Part shown: piece by piece, positions 20,219-28,558 of the stretch | How positions within the stretch are numbered: position 1 is the first letter of the stretch | How the letters are laid out: the number at the start of each line of letters is the position of its first letter | Source of the DNA: Helicobacter cetorum MIT 99-5656 | GTDB lineage: Bacteria; Campylobacterota; Campylobacteria; Campylobacterales; Helicobacteraceae | NCBI RefSeq assembly: GCF_000259275.1 | Contig: NC_017735.1 | Span: 1,364,001-1,428,000, forward strand | Reading direction: 5' to 3' | DNA length: 64,000 nt | Notes under the pieces: generated by a model | Told to the model about the DNA's origin: nothing | The model's database searches: none | The model's input: only the letters and a program-made list of their open reading frames with translations | Position numbers and translations under genes: made by a program

Positions 20219-20226
20219 CTTTTTAT
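20219..20226 (+). repeat. Left target-site duplication of the IS256-type element
   Basis: CTTTTTAT here matches GTTTTTAT at 35821-35828 at 7 of 8 positions, directly outside the two inverted repeats. An 8-bp duplication is usual for the IS256 family. Confidence 0.7.
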
Positions 20227-20281
20227 GGGTCCATTCAAAATTCTGTGTCAATCCACTAAAATATAAAGAAAAGGATTGATT

Positions 20282-20475
20282 ATGACAGAACAAGAACAAA
20301 ATTTTGATTTTAACGATGCTGTTAAACAACTCTTAGCTTGGTCAAAAAGATAGGGGGTAAAGATAGTGTTTTAGCTCCCTTAGTCAAACAACTTATAGAA
20401 GTAGCACTAGAAACTGAAATAGAAACCCACATAGCACAAGATGTGTTAGGGGGCAATAAAAATCGTAAGAATGGA
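20282..20475 (+). pseudogene. N-terminal part of IS256-family transposase
   Basis: The ATG at 20282 opens a frame coding a short acidic start and then, after a frameshift near 20345, the conserved LVKQLIEVALETEIETHI stretch and a terminal RKNG of mutator-type transposases. The gene is interrupted at AAGAATGG and resumes at 34733. It is broken by both the frameshift and the nested insertion. Confidence 0.82.
20467..20473 (+). repeat. Left AAGAATG boundary (attL-like)
   Basis: AAGAATG here is the last part of the IS256 transposase shared with the right boundary at 34729-34735. The frame of the interrupted gene is restored if one copy and the intervening DNA are removed. Confidence 0.85.
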
Positions 20476-20592
20476 AGTTTTAAGTGTTCTCTAAGTTTCA
20501 AGTTAAATTCAATCAAAAATCATTTGAAATATAACACAAATTTTTTAAACAAAAGCTTAAAGAATAATTTCATTCCTTTAATATTGATTGTG

Positions 20593-21061
20593 AGTTCTTA
20601 TTAAAATAGGCTGGTAGTTCTTTACTTCTAGCTAGTAGTTCTTATATGAGTTATCTTATATGAGTTATTAGTAAGTTCTAAGGGTATTTTTGCTCCTAGT
20701 TCTTAATCATACAAGCAACCTAGTTCATATTATTAGAGCAGATAAGCTCTTAATCTATTTTCCCCTTAGTTCTTTCTTGGTGTGAGCTATTAGGTTCTAA
20801 CTTGTGGCTTTTAGTTTTTATCGTGTAGCCCTTAGTTCCCTAATTGTTGCTTACAAGTTCTTACTATTTGCTTGTTAGTTCATAGTATTTAGCTTGCTAA
20901 TTCTTATTAGTGGGCTGTAAGTTCTTTGCTTGTGCTATAAAGTTTCATTCTATAGGTTACTAAGTTCTCACCATATGGCTATTAGTTCTTAATAATTTTG
21001 ACTGCAAGTTCTTTTGCAAAAAAATCTCTAAGTTTTTATAGTGTTTCTAATAAGTTCTTGG
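20593..21061 (+). repeat. Array of about 21 degenerate AGTTCTTA iterons, period about 22 bp
   Basis: AGTTCTTA or a close variant begins at about 20593, 20616, 20637, 20674, 20698, 20722, 20745, 20768, 20792, 20812, 20834, 20856, 20877, 20900, 20920, 20941, 20963, 20984, 21007, 21031 and 21054. Spacing is almost constantly 20-24 bp, near two helical turns. Between 20637 and 20674 extra half-spaced copies (20649, 20663) occur. The DNA between the cores is not conserved, which points to a protein-binding array at one end of the element rather than duplicated DNA. Confidence 0.8.
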
Positions 21062-21291
21062 CTCTTAATTTTTATAGTAAGGGGGTTAAAGCTTTTGAAT
21101 GAATTTTTTCTCTCTTGCTAGATTAAAAGTTTAGCTTATCTGTCAAAGCACTTTTTAAAAACTTTTTAGGCAAAAAGTTAGCAAAAACCCTTATTTTTTA
21201 AAAATCTAGCTCCAAGTCCCTTGAATGCGAAGTTTTAACCATATGTGTGTAGACACTTGGTGTTATCCTGCACCTTTTTTGATTGGTTCTC

Positions 21292-21331
21292 TTTTTTAAT
21301 TCTTTGTGCTATGCTACAAAGAATTAAAAAA
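21292..21331 (+). repeat. Perfect 16-bp inverted repeat, candidate oriT hairpin
   Basis: A 16-base arm at 21292-21307 (T-run then AATTCTTTGT) is exactly complementary to 21316-21331, with an 8-base loop GCTATGCT. It lies about 160 bp upstream of the relaxase gene, where origins of transfer usually sit. A second hairpin (CTAGATTT/AAAATCTAG, about 21335-21358) follows directly. Confidence 0.55.
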
Positions 21332-21391
21332 TCGCTAGATTTAAAATCAAAAATCTAGGGTTTAAATTAGCGTTAGCTTGAATAAAATTTT

Positions 21392-21412
21392 GGCGTTTTA
21401 AAACGCCTTTTT
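21392..21412 (+). terminator. Hairpin with T-run in the relaxase leader
   Basis: GGCGTTTT (21392-21399) and AAAACGCC (21400-21407) are perfectly complementary and followed by TTTTT. It resembles a Rho-independent terminator lying about 80 bp before the relaxase start, so it could attenuate relaxase expression. Confidence 0.55.
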
Positions 21413-21491
21413 AGTAAGGGAATAAAGTCAGCTTGAAAGTGTGCGAATTAGATAAAAATTTAGCGATGTTGTTAAGTCTTAAAGGGCTTGT

Positions 21492-23816
21492 ATGCTAGAT
21501 AGAGCTATACGAGATGCTAAATTAGATAATCGCCCTATGGATTTGTCTTTTTTAGATGATATTTTAGAGCATATGTTAAAGCCTAGACCTAGTGATAGCG
21601 ATAAAATTGATAAGAGATTGTTGATTAAATTCAATCAATTTGGCTCTAACTCAGAGTCTATTAAATCTAATCTAGTTGGCACAAAGAATGCTAATCCTGT
21701 GCTTATTAAAAACATAGGGCAAATGAAACGCTCCCATTTAGAAAATGCCCTAAGTTATACCTTAGAAAATAGCGAGACAGCCTACAATGAAATGTTTTTA
21801 GAGTGTGATAAGCAATTTATTTTAGAGACTTGGCTCAATGACTTTGATTTAACTAAGGATTATAACGAGGCTATGCATTTAGTCTTTTCTATCAAAAATA
21901 AGCCAGATGAAGAGACTATGCAAGGGCTTTTATACTCTACTTGGGAGAGCTTAAAAGTAAGATTGCCTGAATATAAATTCGCTCTTGTGCCTCATTCTCA
22001 TCAAGACCATGCCCATATCCATTGTTTCATCAATAAAACTAACCAGCTCACAAGAAAGAGACTGCGTTTTAAGGGGCGTGAGGATTGCAAAGAATTTTTT
22101 AATGAACTAAGAAGTGAGTTTGCTTATAGGTTGAATAACCATTTATTGAGCGAAGAATACTTGTATGTCAATGAGCCTAAGCTCAAGGAATTAGACAATA
22201 TCAAACTTCAATTACAAGTTTTAGAAAAAGAAGAGAAAGCATTAGAACAAATTAAAACCCCACAAGATGAGTGGGACTTAAACAAGGCTTTACAAAGCGA
22301 GTATTTACAAGAACTCAAAGATAAAAACAAAGCCCAAGCCCTAAACATTCAAAACAACCAAAGCCTGCCTTTGAGAAAAAAGATTTCTGAATTTAAAATC
22401 GCTCTCTTTAACCACAAAGATATGAGTGATGATGAAAAAGAACAGCTAAACATTGACAGGGTAGATAAGAGAGAGCTAGTAAGCGAACATTTAAAAAACA
22501 CCAGCAAGCAAGAGCTATACGAACTCTTAAGTTTTTATCAAAAAGAGCTTGATAAAACAGAGAGCCATTCAGCCTTTAAAAATTTTGCTATTCTCAATGA
22601 TTTAGACAGAAATTTTGAAAGAGAGACTAAGGGCTTTTCTCTTTTAAAGAAAAAAGAAATGCTACTAAGTAAGCTTGAACACCTAGACAAACGCCTTTTA
22701 GATAAAAACTCACACTTATTACTGGCTCAACTAAGAAATGAAGTTAAAACCAAGCAAAACACACAATACAACACTCTAACTAATCCTATTCTTTTAGCCA
22801 AAGCCTTAGAACTTCCTAAAGATAAACGCCCCACACTTAAAACTTTTAAAAACGCTTATTTTAGTGCTAGAAAATATCAATTCATGCTAGAGAGCTTTAA
22901 AACTAAACAAGATGACCCCACTTATAAGCTTAATGATAACACTTATGAGCTAGTGAGTAAGCAACTACAAGATTATCAAAAGACTATGCTTTTATTAGCC
23001 AAAGAGAGATTGCTCTTTTTAGAACAAGACTTAAAAACAAAAGAAGAAGAGTTTAAAAGAGCCAAAGAGAGCTATTTTAAAGCCCTAGAGAGCTATAAAG
23101 AGACTTTTTCATTGAAAGAAAACCAAGACTTTCTCAAACAAAACAAACAATTTTCTAAACTTTCAAAAGAAATTCTTTATACTTGTAATGAAATCATAGG
23201 GGCTAATAGGTTTTTAACCCACTATGACATTTCACAACTTCAAAAAGTCCTAGAACACGCTAAGGATACTAAGCTAGAGCAAAAAGAAATTCAAGTCAAG
23301 GTTAAAGAGCAAACCACACCAACCCAAAGCGAGCTGACACAAACCGCTACTGGCTCACAAGCTAATAAGAGTGTGGCTAAAGAAACTCAAGCTAACACAA
23401 AAACTACTACACAGCAAGAGTTAATCGCACCACAAAACCATGTTAGCACCATTCAGCAAGAGCCTAGTATTGCATTAAACACTCAAGCCGCCATAACAAA
23501 CAATACTATCCAACCATTACAAGAGCCACAATCTAATGATAAGCCGACCAAAACATTGCATTCTGATGAGCCGTGGATAGAACATGCTAAAGAGCTTGAA
23601 AGAAAAGCCAAAGCTCATCAACAAGCTTGTTTAGAAAGAGAGCGAGCTAAAGAAAATCAAAAAGCTCACGAGAATGCCCTAAATTCAACACAAAACCAAA
23701 AACCGACTAACGATATATCTAACAGCCTAAAAAGTGCTGTCAGTCAAAATACAAGCGAAATAGAGCCTAATTCATACGAGTATCTAATACAAAAAAGCAA
23801 AGGGCGTGGTAGGTAA
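21492..23816 (+). CDS. Mobilization relaxase (VirD2/MobA-like, HUH nuclease)
   Basis: The 774-residue protein carries the relaxase metal-binding motif HSHQDHAHIH at residues 168-177 (three-histidine HUH pattern), which nicks oriT and stays bound to the transferred strand. A tyrosine-rich N-terminal region supplies candidate nicking residues. The middle (about 220-610) is charged coiled coil, and the tail is Q/T/N-rich, ending in the basic IQKSKGRGR. Basic C-termini are typical of type IV secretion substrates. It is the only transfer gene in the element. The frame is open throughout. A hairpin-rich leader of about 200 bp lies upstream and about 950 bp of non-coding DNA follows. Confidence 0.85.
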   Translation: MLDRAIRDAKLDNRPMDLSFLDDILEHMLKPRPSDSDKIDKRLLIKFNQFGSNSESIKSNLVGTKNANPVLIKNIGQMKRSHLENALSYTLENSETAYNEMFLECDKQFILETWLNDFDLTKDYNEAMHLVFSIKNKPDEETMQGLLYSTWESLKVRLPEYKFALVPHSHQDHAHIHCFINKTNQLTRKRLRFKGREDCKEFFNELRSEFAYRLNNHLLSEEYLYVNEPKLKELDNIKLQLQVLEKEEKALEQIKTPQDEWDLNKALQSEYLQELKDKNKAQALNIQNNQSLPLRKKISEFKIALFNHKDMSDDEKEQLNIDRVDKRELVSEHLKNTSKQELYELLSFYQKELDKTESHSAFKNFAILNDLDRNFERETKGFSLLKKKEMLLSKLEHLDKRLLDKNSHLLLAQLRNEVKTKQNTQYNTLTNPILLAKALELPKDKRPTLKTFKNAYFSARKYQFMLESFKTKQDDPTYKLNDNTYELVSKQLQDYQKTMLLLAKERLLFLEQDLKTKEEEFKRAKESYFKALESYKETFSLKENQDFLKQNKQFSKLSKEILYTCNEIIGANRFLTHYDISQLQKVLEHAKDTKLEQKEIQVKVKEQTTPTQSELTQTATGSQANKSVAKETQANTKTTTQQELIAPQNHVSTIQQEPSIALNTQAAITNNTIQPLQEPQSNDKPTKTLHSDEPWIEHAKELERKAKAHQQACLERERAKENQKAHENALNSTQNQKPTNDISNSLKSAVSQNTSEIEPNSYEYLIQKSKGRGR

Positions 23817-24764
23817 AAACTCAAACTAGCTCAATGCTCCCTAACAATCTAATTGACTAGGCAAAATTCAGCATGCCACACACTCTTAAAACGATTGAAA
23901 CACAAATACGAGCAGAGATAATGAACCGCTTTAATAGGCAGTTTATTTCTCTCTATCAACCTTTAAATTAAATCAATCCACTAAAACCCAAATAAAACAC
24001 TCTAAAATGCCCTACAATCAAAATAAGGCTATAGGGAAAGAACAAACTATCAACTTAAAATAAAAAACGCTTTAAAATGCCTTTTAGAGCTTAAATTTTT
24101 CTTAAACGGCACGCAAAAATTTTAAAACTTAAAGTTTCCTTAAACATAATCATAAAGCAAGTTTAAACCTAACCATTGAACCTACTATCAAATCAAACTT
24201 AACCCTTTTAATACTAAGAACTAGAAACAAACCTAACCCTACATACTCTAAACAAAAATCTTTCTAATCCTAGAACACTAAACAACAAACCACTTACAAC
24301 TTAACAGCACAACCTAATCCTAACCCTCTCTCTACAACTACATACTATGACAGATAATTCTTAATTTTCTTTTCTTTTTGATTTCTATTCTTTCTAAATC
24401 CTAATCAACTAAGTCCTACTCCTAAACTAAACCTACTACTTACCATCAACAGCTCCTACAATCAGTTTGCCTCTTTCAATGAGAGTTTTTTCTTTTTTAA
24501 CTTTTCTTTTTAGCAAATTCTTATTACATGATTTATAGTATTTAAAAAATAAATCCTAATCATGACATGGTATTTACTAATAATATTTTTTAATCAATAG
24601 GATTAGAAAGAAAGATAAATCTTTCTTTCCCTTAATATCTTTATAACTATGTGGCACTTAAGTTCCGCTTTTATCTCTAATGCCCATAGATACGCACTTC
24701 TTAATCTTATAAAGTGCTTAAAGTTAACTTTCAAAAACTATTTAATTGTTGCTAAATTAAATTT
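23817..24764 (+). other. Long non-coding, strongly G-poor stretch between relaxase and xerT
   Basis: No convincing gene is seen in this 950-bp stretch. From about 24170 to 24460 the plus strand is extremely poor in G and repeats CCTAA/CCTAC words. From 24540 it becomes AT-rich and contains a perfect inverted repeat (24606-24629). It probably holds binding or regulatory sites of the element. Confidence 0.5.
24606..24629 (+). repeat. Perfect 11-bp palindrome (GAAAGAAAGAT / ATCTTTCTTTC)
   Basis: The two 11-base arms are separated by only AA. It lies about 400 bp before xerT and could be an operator or a DNA-processing site. Confidence 0.5.
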
Positions 24765-24891
24765 TTGTTTTTAGTGAGTAATGTAAATAACTCTGTATTT
24801 GATTATTTGCTTTTTAAGGGGGCGGAATTTTGTTTTTATGCCTTAGTGAATGCGGAACTTTTTAAAAAACTAAGATTTAAAAGCGGAACTT
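24660..24891 (+). repeat. AAAAGCGGAACTT repeats in opposite orientations before xerT
   Basis: The 13-mer is found exactly at 24879-24891 on the plus strand and at 24660-24672 on the minus strand. Shorter variants lie at 24852-24860 (GCGGAACTT) and about 24821 (GGCGGAATTTT). This spacing suggests binding sites close to the recombinase gene. Confidence 0.4.
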
Positions 24892-24980
24892 CAAATCTTT
24901 TAAGGAGCCATGCAAAATTTTTAAAAATACCGCTTTTAGAACCTAACAAACTAAAAGAGCTTAAAACTCTCATTCTTTAA
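24765..24980 (+). CDS. Small open frame upstream of xerT, possibly an HsdS-like fragment
   Basis: A 71-codon frame starting at a TTG ends 32 bp before the xerT ATG. Its last 30 residues (HAKFLKIPLLEPNKLKELK) resemble the end of a specificity-subunit recognition domain, where a K-IPL-P pattern precedes a helix. No other feature supports it as a full gene, and the repeats GCGGAACTT overlap it. It may be a relic or non-coding. Confidence 0.3.
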   Translation: MFLVSNVNNSVFDYLLFKGAEFCFYALVNAELFKKLRFKSGTSNLLRSHAKFLKIPLLEPNKLKELKTLIL

Positions 24981-25012
24981 GATTTCTTTTTATATTTTAA
25001 TAAGGGAGCAAT

Positions 25013-26080
25013 ATGTTAAATAACAAACTCACCAAATCTCAAAGAGAACTCTTTGATAATCTTAAAGCCTTTTTATACACTAAGGTTAAAAATTTCACAC
25101 CCATTCAAGATGTGAATGATATGGCTTTCATATTAGACACACAAGATAAAATCCTAAAATGCCACAATATAGAGCAATTAAAACAACTCTGTCATATTCT
25201 TTACAATCAAGGTATTAAGCACACGATTATGATGCAAGGCTTGTTTTTATTCTTTGAATACTTTAGAGATAATCTCAAACTAAGAAGTTTTAGAACGCTT
25301 AGCGAAGAGCAAGTCATTAACTTTCTCTTTGAACTCGCCCAAAATAGAAAGCCCAGCTCTATGGCTAAGTATGTGATGTATTTAAGACAATTCTTTGATT
25401 ACTTGGATAGGAAAAAGCGTTATAGCTTTGATTTTACGCTTAAAAATTTAGCCTTTGCTAAGATTAAAGAAAGTCTGCCTAGACATTTAAATGATAAAGA
25501 CTTAAAGAGCTTTTTAAAAACACTTTTAGACTATAAGCCAACCACTAGCTATGAAAAACGCAATAAATGTATTTTACTCATTGTAATACTTGGGGGACTT
25601 AGAAAATGCGAAGTGTTAAACATAGAATTAAAACACATTCAAGTAGAAGAGCAAAATTACTCTATTTTAATTCAAGGTAAGGGTAGGAAAGAAAGAAAAG
25701 CTTATATAAAAAAGAGTTTGTTAGAACCAAGCTTGAATGCTTGGCTTAGTGATGATTATAGACTAAAATATTTTAATGGGGCATATCTTTTTAAAAAAGA
25801 CAAACAAAAAGCACAAAATTCTTTAACGCTTTATAACTTTATCCCCTTAATATTCAAACTAGCTCAAATCAAACACTATAAGCAATATGGCACAGGCTTA
25901 CATCTATTTAGGCATAGTTTTGCAACTCTTATTTATCAAGAAACCCAAGACTTAGTTTTAACTTCAAGGGCGTTAGGGCATAGCTCTTTACTCTCTACTA
26001 AGATTTATATCCATACTACCCAAGAGCATAACAAGAAAGTGGCTCTTGTATTTGATAGTTTGATAGAGAATAAAAAGTAA
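25013..26080 (+). CDS. xerT: XerT-type tyrosine recombinase of the element
   Basis: The 355-residue protein is a tyrosine recombinase with a complete active site: R197 in LGGLRKCEVL, a GKGRKER segment with the conserved lysine, H297-xx-R300 in HLFRHS, H323 in LGHSS, and the nucleophile Y332. An N-terminal SAM-like core-binding domain occupies about residues 60-160. XerT catalyses excision and integration of H. pylori TnPZ/ICEHptfs elements at AAGAATG, which exactly bounds this element, so the match of enzyme and boundary is strong. A GGAG ribosome site is close to the ATG. The frame is intact. Confidence 0.9.
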   Translation: MLNNKLTKSQRELFDNLKAFLYTKVKNFTPIQDVNDMAFILDTQDKILKCHNIEQLKQLCHILYNQGIKHTIMMQGLFLFFEYFRDNLKLRSFRTLSEEQVINFLFELAQNRKPSSMAKYVMYLRQFFDYLDRKKRYSFDFTLKNLAFAKIKESLPRHLNDKDLKSFLKTLLDYKPTTSYEKRNKCILLIVILGGLRKCEVLNIELKHIQVEEQNYSILIQGKGRKERKAYIKKSLLEPSLNAWLSDDYRLKYFNGAYLFKKDKQKAQNSLTLYNFIPLIFKLAQIKHYKQYGTGLHLFRHSFATLIYQETQDLVLTSRALGHSSLLSTKIYIHTTQEHNKKVALVFDSLIENKK

Positions 26081-26474
26081 GGGGGTTAAAAATTGATTAA
26101 ATAGTTTAATGTAATTAATACAAATAATCTCATTAAGACAAATAGCATAACATTAGATAGTTTTTATTGATTATCTAATGTTTTATTAATAATTAAAAAT
26201 AATTAGATTTTTATAAGGATTGTTAAAAACAATTAGTATTTACATAGTTATCTTAAATTACAAAATATACTAAAAACAATACGATTATAATTTACTATTG
26301 CTTACTAAGAAAACTTTTAATATTCAATGTAAATAATTAAATTCTATTAATTTATATCATAAGCAATAAATTGATTGTTATTTCTCATTAAGAGCATATA
26401 TGGTAAATAACTAAATTCTATTCAATACTGATAAAATAACTAAATATTATCAAATACCCACTCAATAAGATTAC
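26081..26474 (+). other. AT-rich spacer downstream of xerT, with hairpin
   Basis: No gene is visible in this nearly pure A/T stretch. A hairpin with 11-bp arms (AACATTAGATA 26149-26159 and TATCTAATGTT 26172-26182) lies about 70 bp after the xerT stop and could end its transcript. From 26405 the 150-bp repeat shared with the Fic cassette begins. Confidence 0.5.
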
Positions 26475-26554
26475 TTATCGCCTACGCTTAGGTGTGGGGG
26501 TGTATTTATTAGGATTGTCTAAATCATCGGCGTTGTCATAAGAGTTTGAATGGG
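26405..26554 (-). repeat. 150-bp 3' module of toxin cassette A
   Basis: This block is about 96% identical (six mismatches, no gaps) to 28409-28558. It covers about 70 bp downstream of the stop and the last 26 codons of the AbiEii-type gene. Confidence 0.92.
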
Positions 26555-27302
26555 TGGCTGTTTTGATTTGCTCTATTTTTTCTATTAAAAATTGATAAGC
26601 GTTTAAAGAAAGGTCTTTGTAGTGTGAAATGGGTTCTACCATATCTATTTCTATGCTATAACGCTTTTTATCTAACTCTTGCAAAGAATTTTGAAGAGTT
26701 AATAGGTCTTGCTTGGTTATCTTTTGAGAGCTTAAGAGCTTATCAAATAAATTATTGTCGTTATGCAAAGCCACTGCTATATCAAAAATATCTCTTGTTT
26801 TATTACCAGTCTTTCTAAAAGTAATTTTTTTAGCGATAATATTTTCTAGGCTTTCTATATAAATATCAAAAGTAAAAATCTTTTTAGAGTTATCTATATA
26901 TCCCTTATTACTAGCATAATCCACTAAAACATCTATTTTAATGTTGTCTTTATTCGTTACGCCTATATGATTGTGCTGGTCTATATACCTACTACTATCA
27001 AAATGACTGCAATCATCTATCCATAGTTTTGGGCTAAAAAATCCCAAGCATTGAGCGTCATTAACAAACAAATCAATATCAAAGCTTAATCTATGTTGGA
27101 AGTAATACATGCTTAAAGCTGTGCCTCCTCCAAACTTAATACTACTAGGATTAAGCCCTAAATTTAAAGCGTTTTTAATAATGGGGTAAAATTGCTCCAA
27201 AGCTTGAATTTGAGCTACAAAATTGTTTTTGATAAAACTAAGGCTCTCTTCATTGATAGGGATTGATAGAAAGGACATGCTTAATATTCTCCATAGGGAC
27301 AT
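26475..27302 (-). CDS. AbiEii-type nucleotidyltransferase toxin with basic tail
   Basis: The product (275 residues from 27302, or 267 from the ATG at 27278) has the AbiEii/DUF1814 nucleotidyltransferase core: GGGTALSMYY at 58-67 and RLSFDIDLF at 71-79 with catalytic aspartates D75 and D77, then KIDVLVDY and the helical RDIFDI segment. Such proteins are toxins of type IV-like toxin-antitoxin or phage-abortive systems. No AbiEi winged-helix antitoxin is adjacent. The upstream partner is instead an 83-residue protein whose gene overlaps the start. The last 25 residues, ending PKRRR, are nearly the same as those of the unrelated Fic protein at 28479-29345. Confidence 0.82.
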   Translation of the reverse strand: MSLWRILSMSFLSIPINEESLSFIKNNFVAQIQALEQFYPIIKNALNLGLNPSSIKFGGGTALSMYYFQHRLSFDIDLFVNDAQCLGFFSPKLWIDDCSHFDSSRYIDQHNHIGVTNKDNIKIDVLVDYASNKGYIDNSKKIFTFDIYIESLENIIAKKITFRKTGNKTRDIFDIAVALHNDNNLFDKLLSSQKITKQDLLTLQNSLQELDKKRYSIEIDMVEPISHYKDLSLNAYQFLIEKIEQIKTATHSNSYDNADDLDNPNKYTPTPKRRR

Positions 27303-27501
27303 GATAATCTTGTGAAAACCATTCTATTTCTTGCTCTAGTGCCTCTTGCTGGATTGTGCCTATAATATACTTGTCGGTATTGCTTAGATTAGTTGTTTTC
27401 TTTTTCATAAAAAGTTCTATAAGATATTCTAAGCTCACATGCTTATTTTTATTACCAATTGAGTTATTAATTGTAGCTAGTAACATAGGAGCAAATGACA
27501 T
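27250..27501 (-). CDS. Small partner protein of the AbiEii-type cassette
   Basis: The 83-residue protein starts at an ATG preceded by GGGAGAA and overlaps the toxin start, so translation is coupled. No family is recognised. Residues 13-83 are closely matched by the upstream frame of the Fic cassette (same NSIGNKNKHVSLEY start and INPYQ end). Since the same small protein precedes two unrelated enzymes, it may be an adaptor, chaperone or general antitoxin instead of an enzyme-specific one. This role is inference. Confidence 0.6.
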   Translation of the reverse strand: MSFAPMLLATINNSIGNKNKHVSLEYLIELFMKKKTTNLSNTDKYIIGTIQQEALEQEIEWFSQDYHVPMENIKHVLSINPYQ

Positions 27502-27557
27502 TTTATTCTCCCTAAATTGATTTGATTTAGTTTAGCAAAATTTGTGTTGGTTTTGGT

Positions 27558-27615
27558 TTGACTTATAATGATTGTTTAGCTATAATACGCTTACATTATA
27601 AGGGCTTCGGTAGCC
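27558..27615 (+). promoter_or_regulatory. Consensus promoter and hairpin antisense to the HEPN Abi gene
   Basis: TTGACT (27558-27563), 17 bases, then TATAAT (27581-27586) form a near-perfect promoter on the plus strand. The predicted RNA would start near 27593 and fold GGGCT/AGCCC (27601-27615, loop TCGGT), then run into the 3' end of the Abi gene in antisense. No coding frame of note follows. Confidence 0.5.
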
Positions 27616-27625
27616 CACTTCTTTC

Positions 27626-28309
27626 TTACAGATTACTTAGTTTCTCAAAGTCTTTATTCCCAACACTTTTAATTAAATCATCTAAAAACAAAGTAATTTT
27701 ACTAGGTTCAATACCGATAACCAAAATTCTATCCATTTGAATGCTTTCTGTTTCCCCATTAAATTGTGTAGCTATTCGTGGGCGGTTATTTGGTTTAATT
27801 TTTAGTAGGTTTTCCCAATGATACGCACGATTTCTAATTGTCCATAGCAAATTCAAAGCAATATGAACCTTAATATAGTTATAAAGAAGTCGTTTCTTGC
27901 CCTTAATAAGCAAAGTGTCTCTGTTGTCTTGATAATAAGCCTTAAAACTATAGGCTCTCAAATCTAATACTACCCCCTCTAACTTATAAAAAAACACAAG
28001 CTTAATCACAGCTCCCAAAGACATCTTGGATAAGACCAAAGAATGCGAAATTTCTTTTTTCTTTTCTTTTAATTCATTGATTAAAGGGATTAAAGAATTT
28101 TCATTAAACACCCATTCACTCCCCTTATTTTGAGTTAAGCAATAATCTAATGCGTTACGCAAATAAATCTCTAAATTAGAGATTTTAGGTGTGATTAGAC
28201 TAATGAGTTTTAAATTTTCTTTGTATTGCTCCAAACTATCATAAGTATCCATTCTGTCTTTGGATAGAATGAGAGTAATATCGTTTTTAAAGTGTTGTAA
28301 ATCTTGCAT
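27626..28309 (-). CDS. Abi_2/AbiD-like protein with HEPN ribonuclease motif
   Basis: This 227-residue protein resembles the Abi-like (Abi_2) family of phage-exclusion proteins. It is mainly helical. Near the C-terminus it has R159-N-R-A-Y-H164, the R-x4-H signature of HEPN RNases, followed by the family-typical WENLL. An ISNLEIYLRNALDY helix lies at 43-56. The likely role is RNA cleavage that stops growth on infection. Transcription probably starts from the extended -10 (TATAAT at 28338-28343, minus strand) in the 48-bp repeat, about 20 bases before the start codon. A consensus promoter opposes it at the 3' end. Confidence 0.75.
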   Translation of the reverse strand: MQDLQHFKNDITLILSKDRMDTYDSLEQYKENLKLISLITPKISNLEIYLRNALDYCLTQNKGSEWVFNENSLIPLINELKEKKKEISHSLVLSKMSLGAVIKLVFFYKLEGVVLDLRAYSFKAYYQDNRDTLLIKGKKRLLYNYIKVHIALNLLWTIRNRAYHWENLLKIKPNNRPRIATQFNGETESIQMDRILVIGIEPSKITLFLDDLIKSVGNKDFEKLSNL

Positions 28310-28332
28310 AGTGTCTCTTAAATGGATTGTTA

Positions 28333-28380
28333 AACCAATTATAACACAAACAAAAATAACTATAAAAGATTGTTATTACT
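28333..28380 (-). repeat. 48-bp promoter-bearing repeat, copy 1
   Basis: Identical over 48 bp to 29589-29636. On the minus strand it contains TGTTATAAT, an extended -10, so each copy is a mobile or duplicated promoter. This copy drives the HEPN Abi gene. Together the copies flank the Fic cassette. Confidence 0.85.
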
Positions 28381-28408
28381 TGTTAATATAATATATAGTG
28401 AGTAATTC

Positions 28409-28558
28409 AAATAACTAAATTCTATTCAATACTGATAAAATAACTAAATATTATCAAATACCTACTCAATAAGATTACTTATCGCCTACGCTTAGGTGTA
28501 TGGGCGTATTCATTAGAATTGTCTAAATCATCGGCGTTGTCATAAGAGTTTGAATGGG
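28409..28558 (-). repeat. 150-bp 3' module of toxin cassette B
   Basis: Partner of 26405-26554. It supplies the stop codon, 3' flank and the last 26 codons of the Fic gene. Confidence 0.92.

Noticed and set aside
24971..24977. An internal CATTCTT (reverse of AAGAATG) near xerT as a third element boundary
   Set aside because: A 7-base match alone is expected by chance, and it interrupts nothing.
27593..27625. An AapA/IsoA type I toxin-antitoxin pair at the antisense promoter
   Set aside because: No AapA-like small peptide can be read nearby; only the promoter and hairpin are supported.
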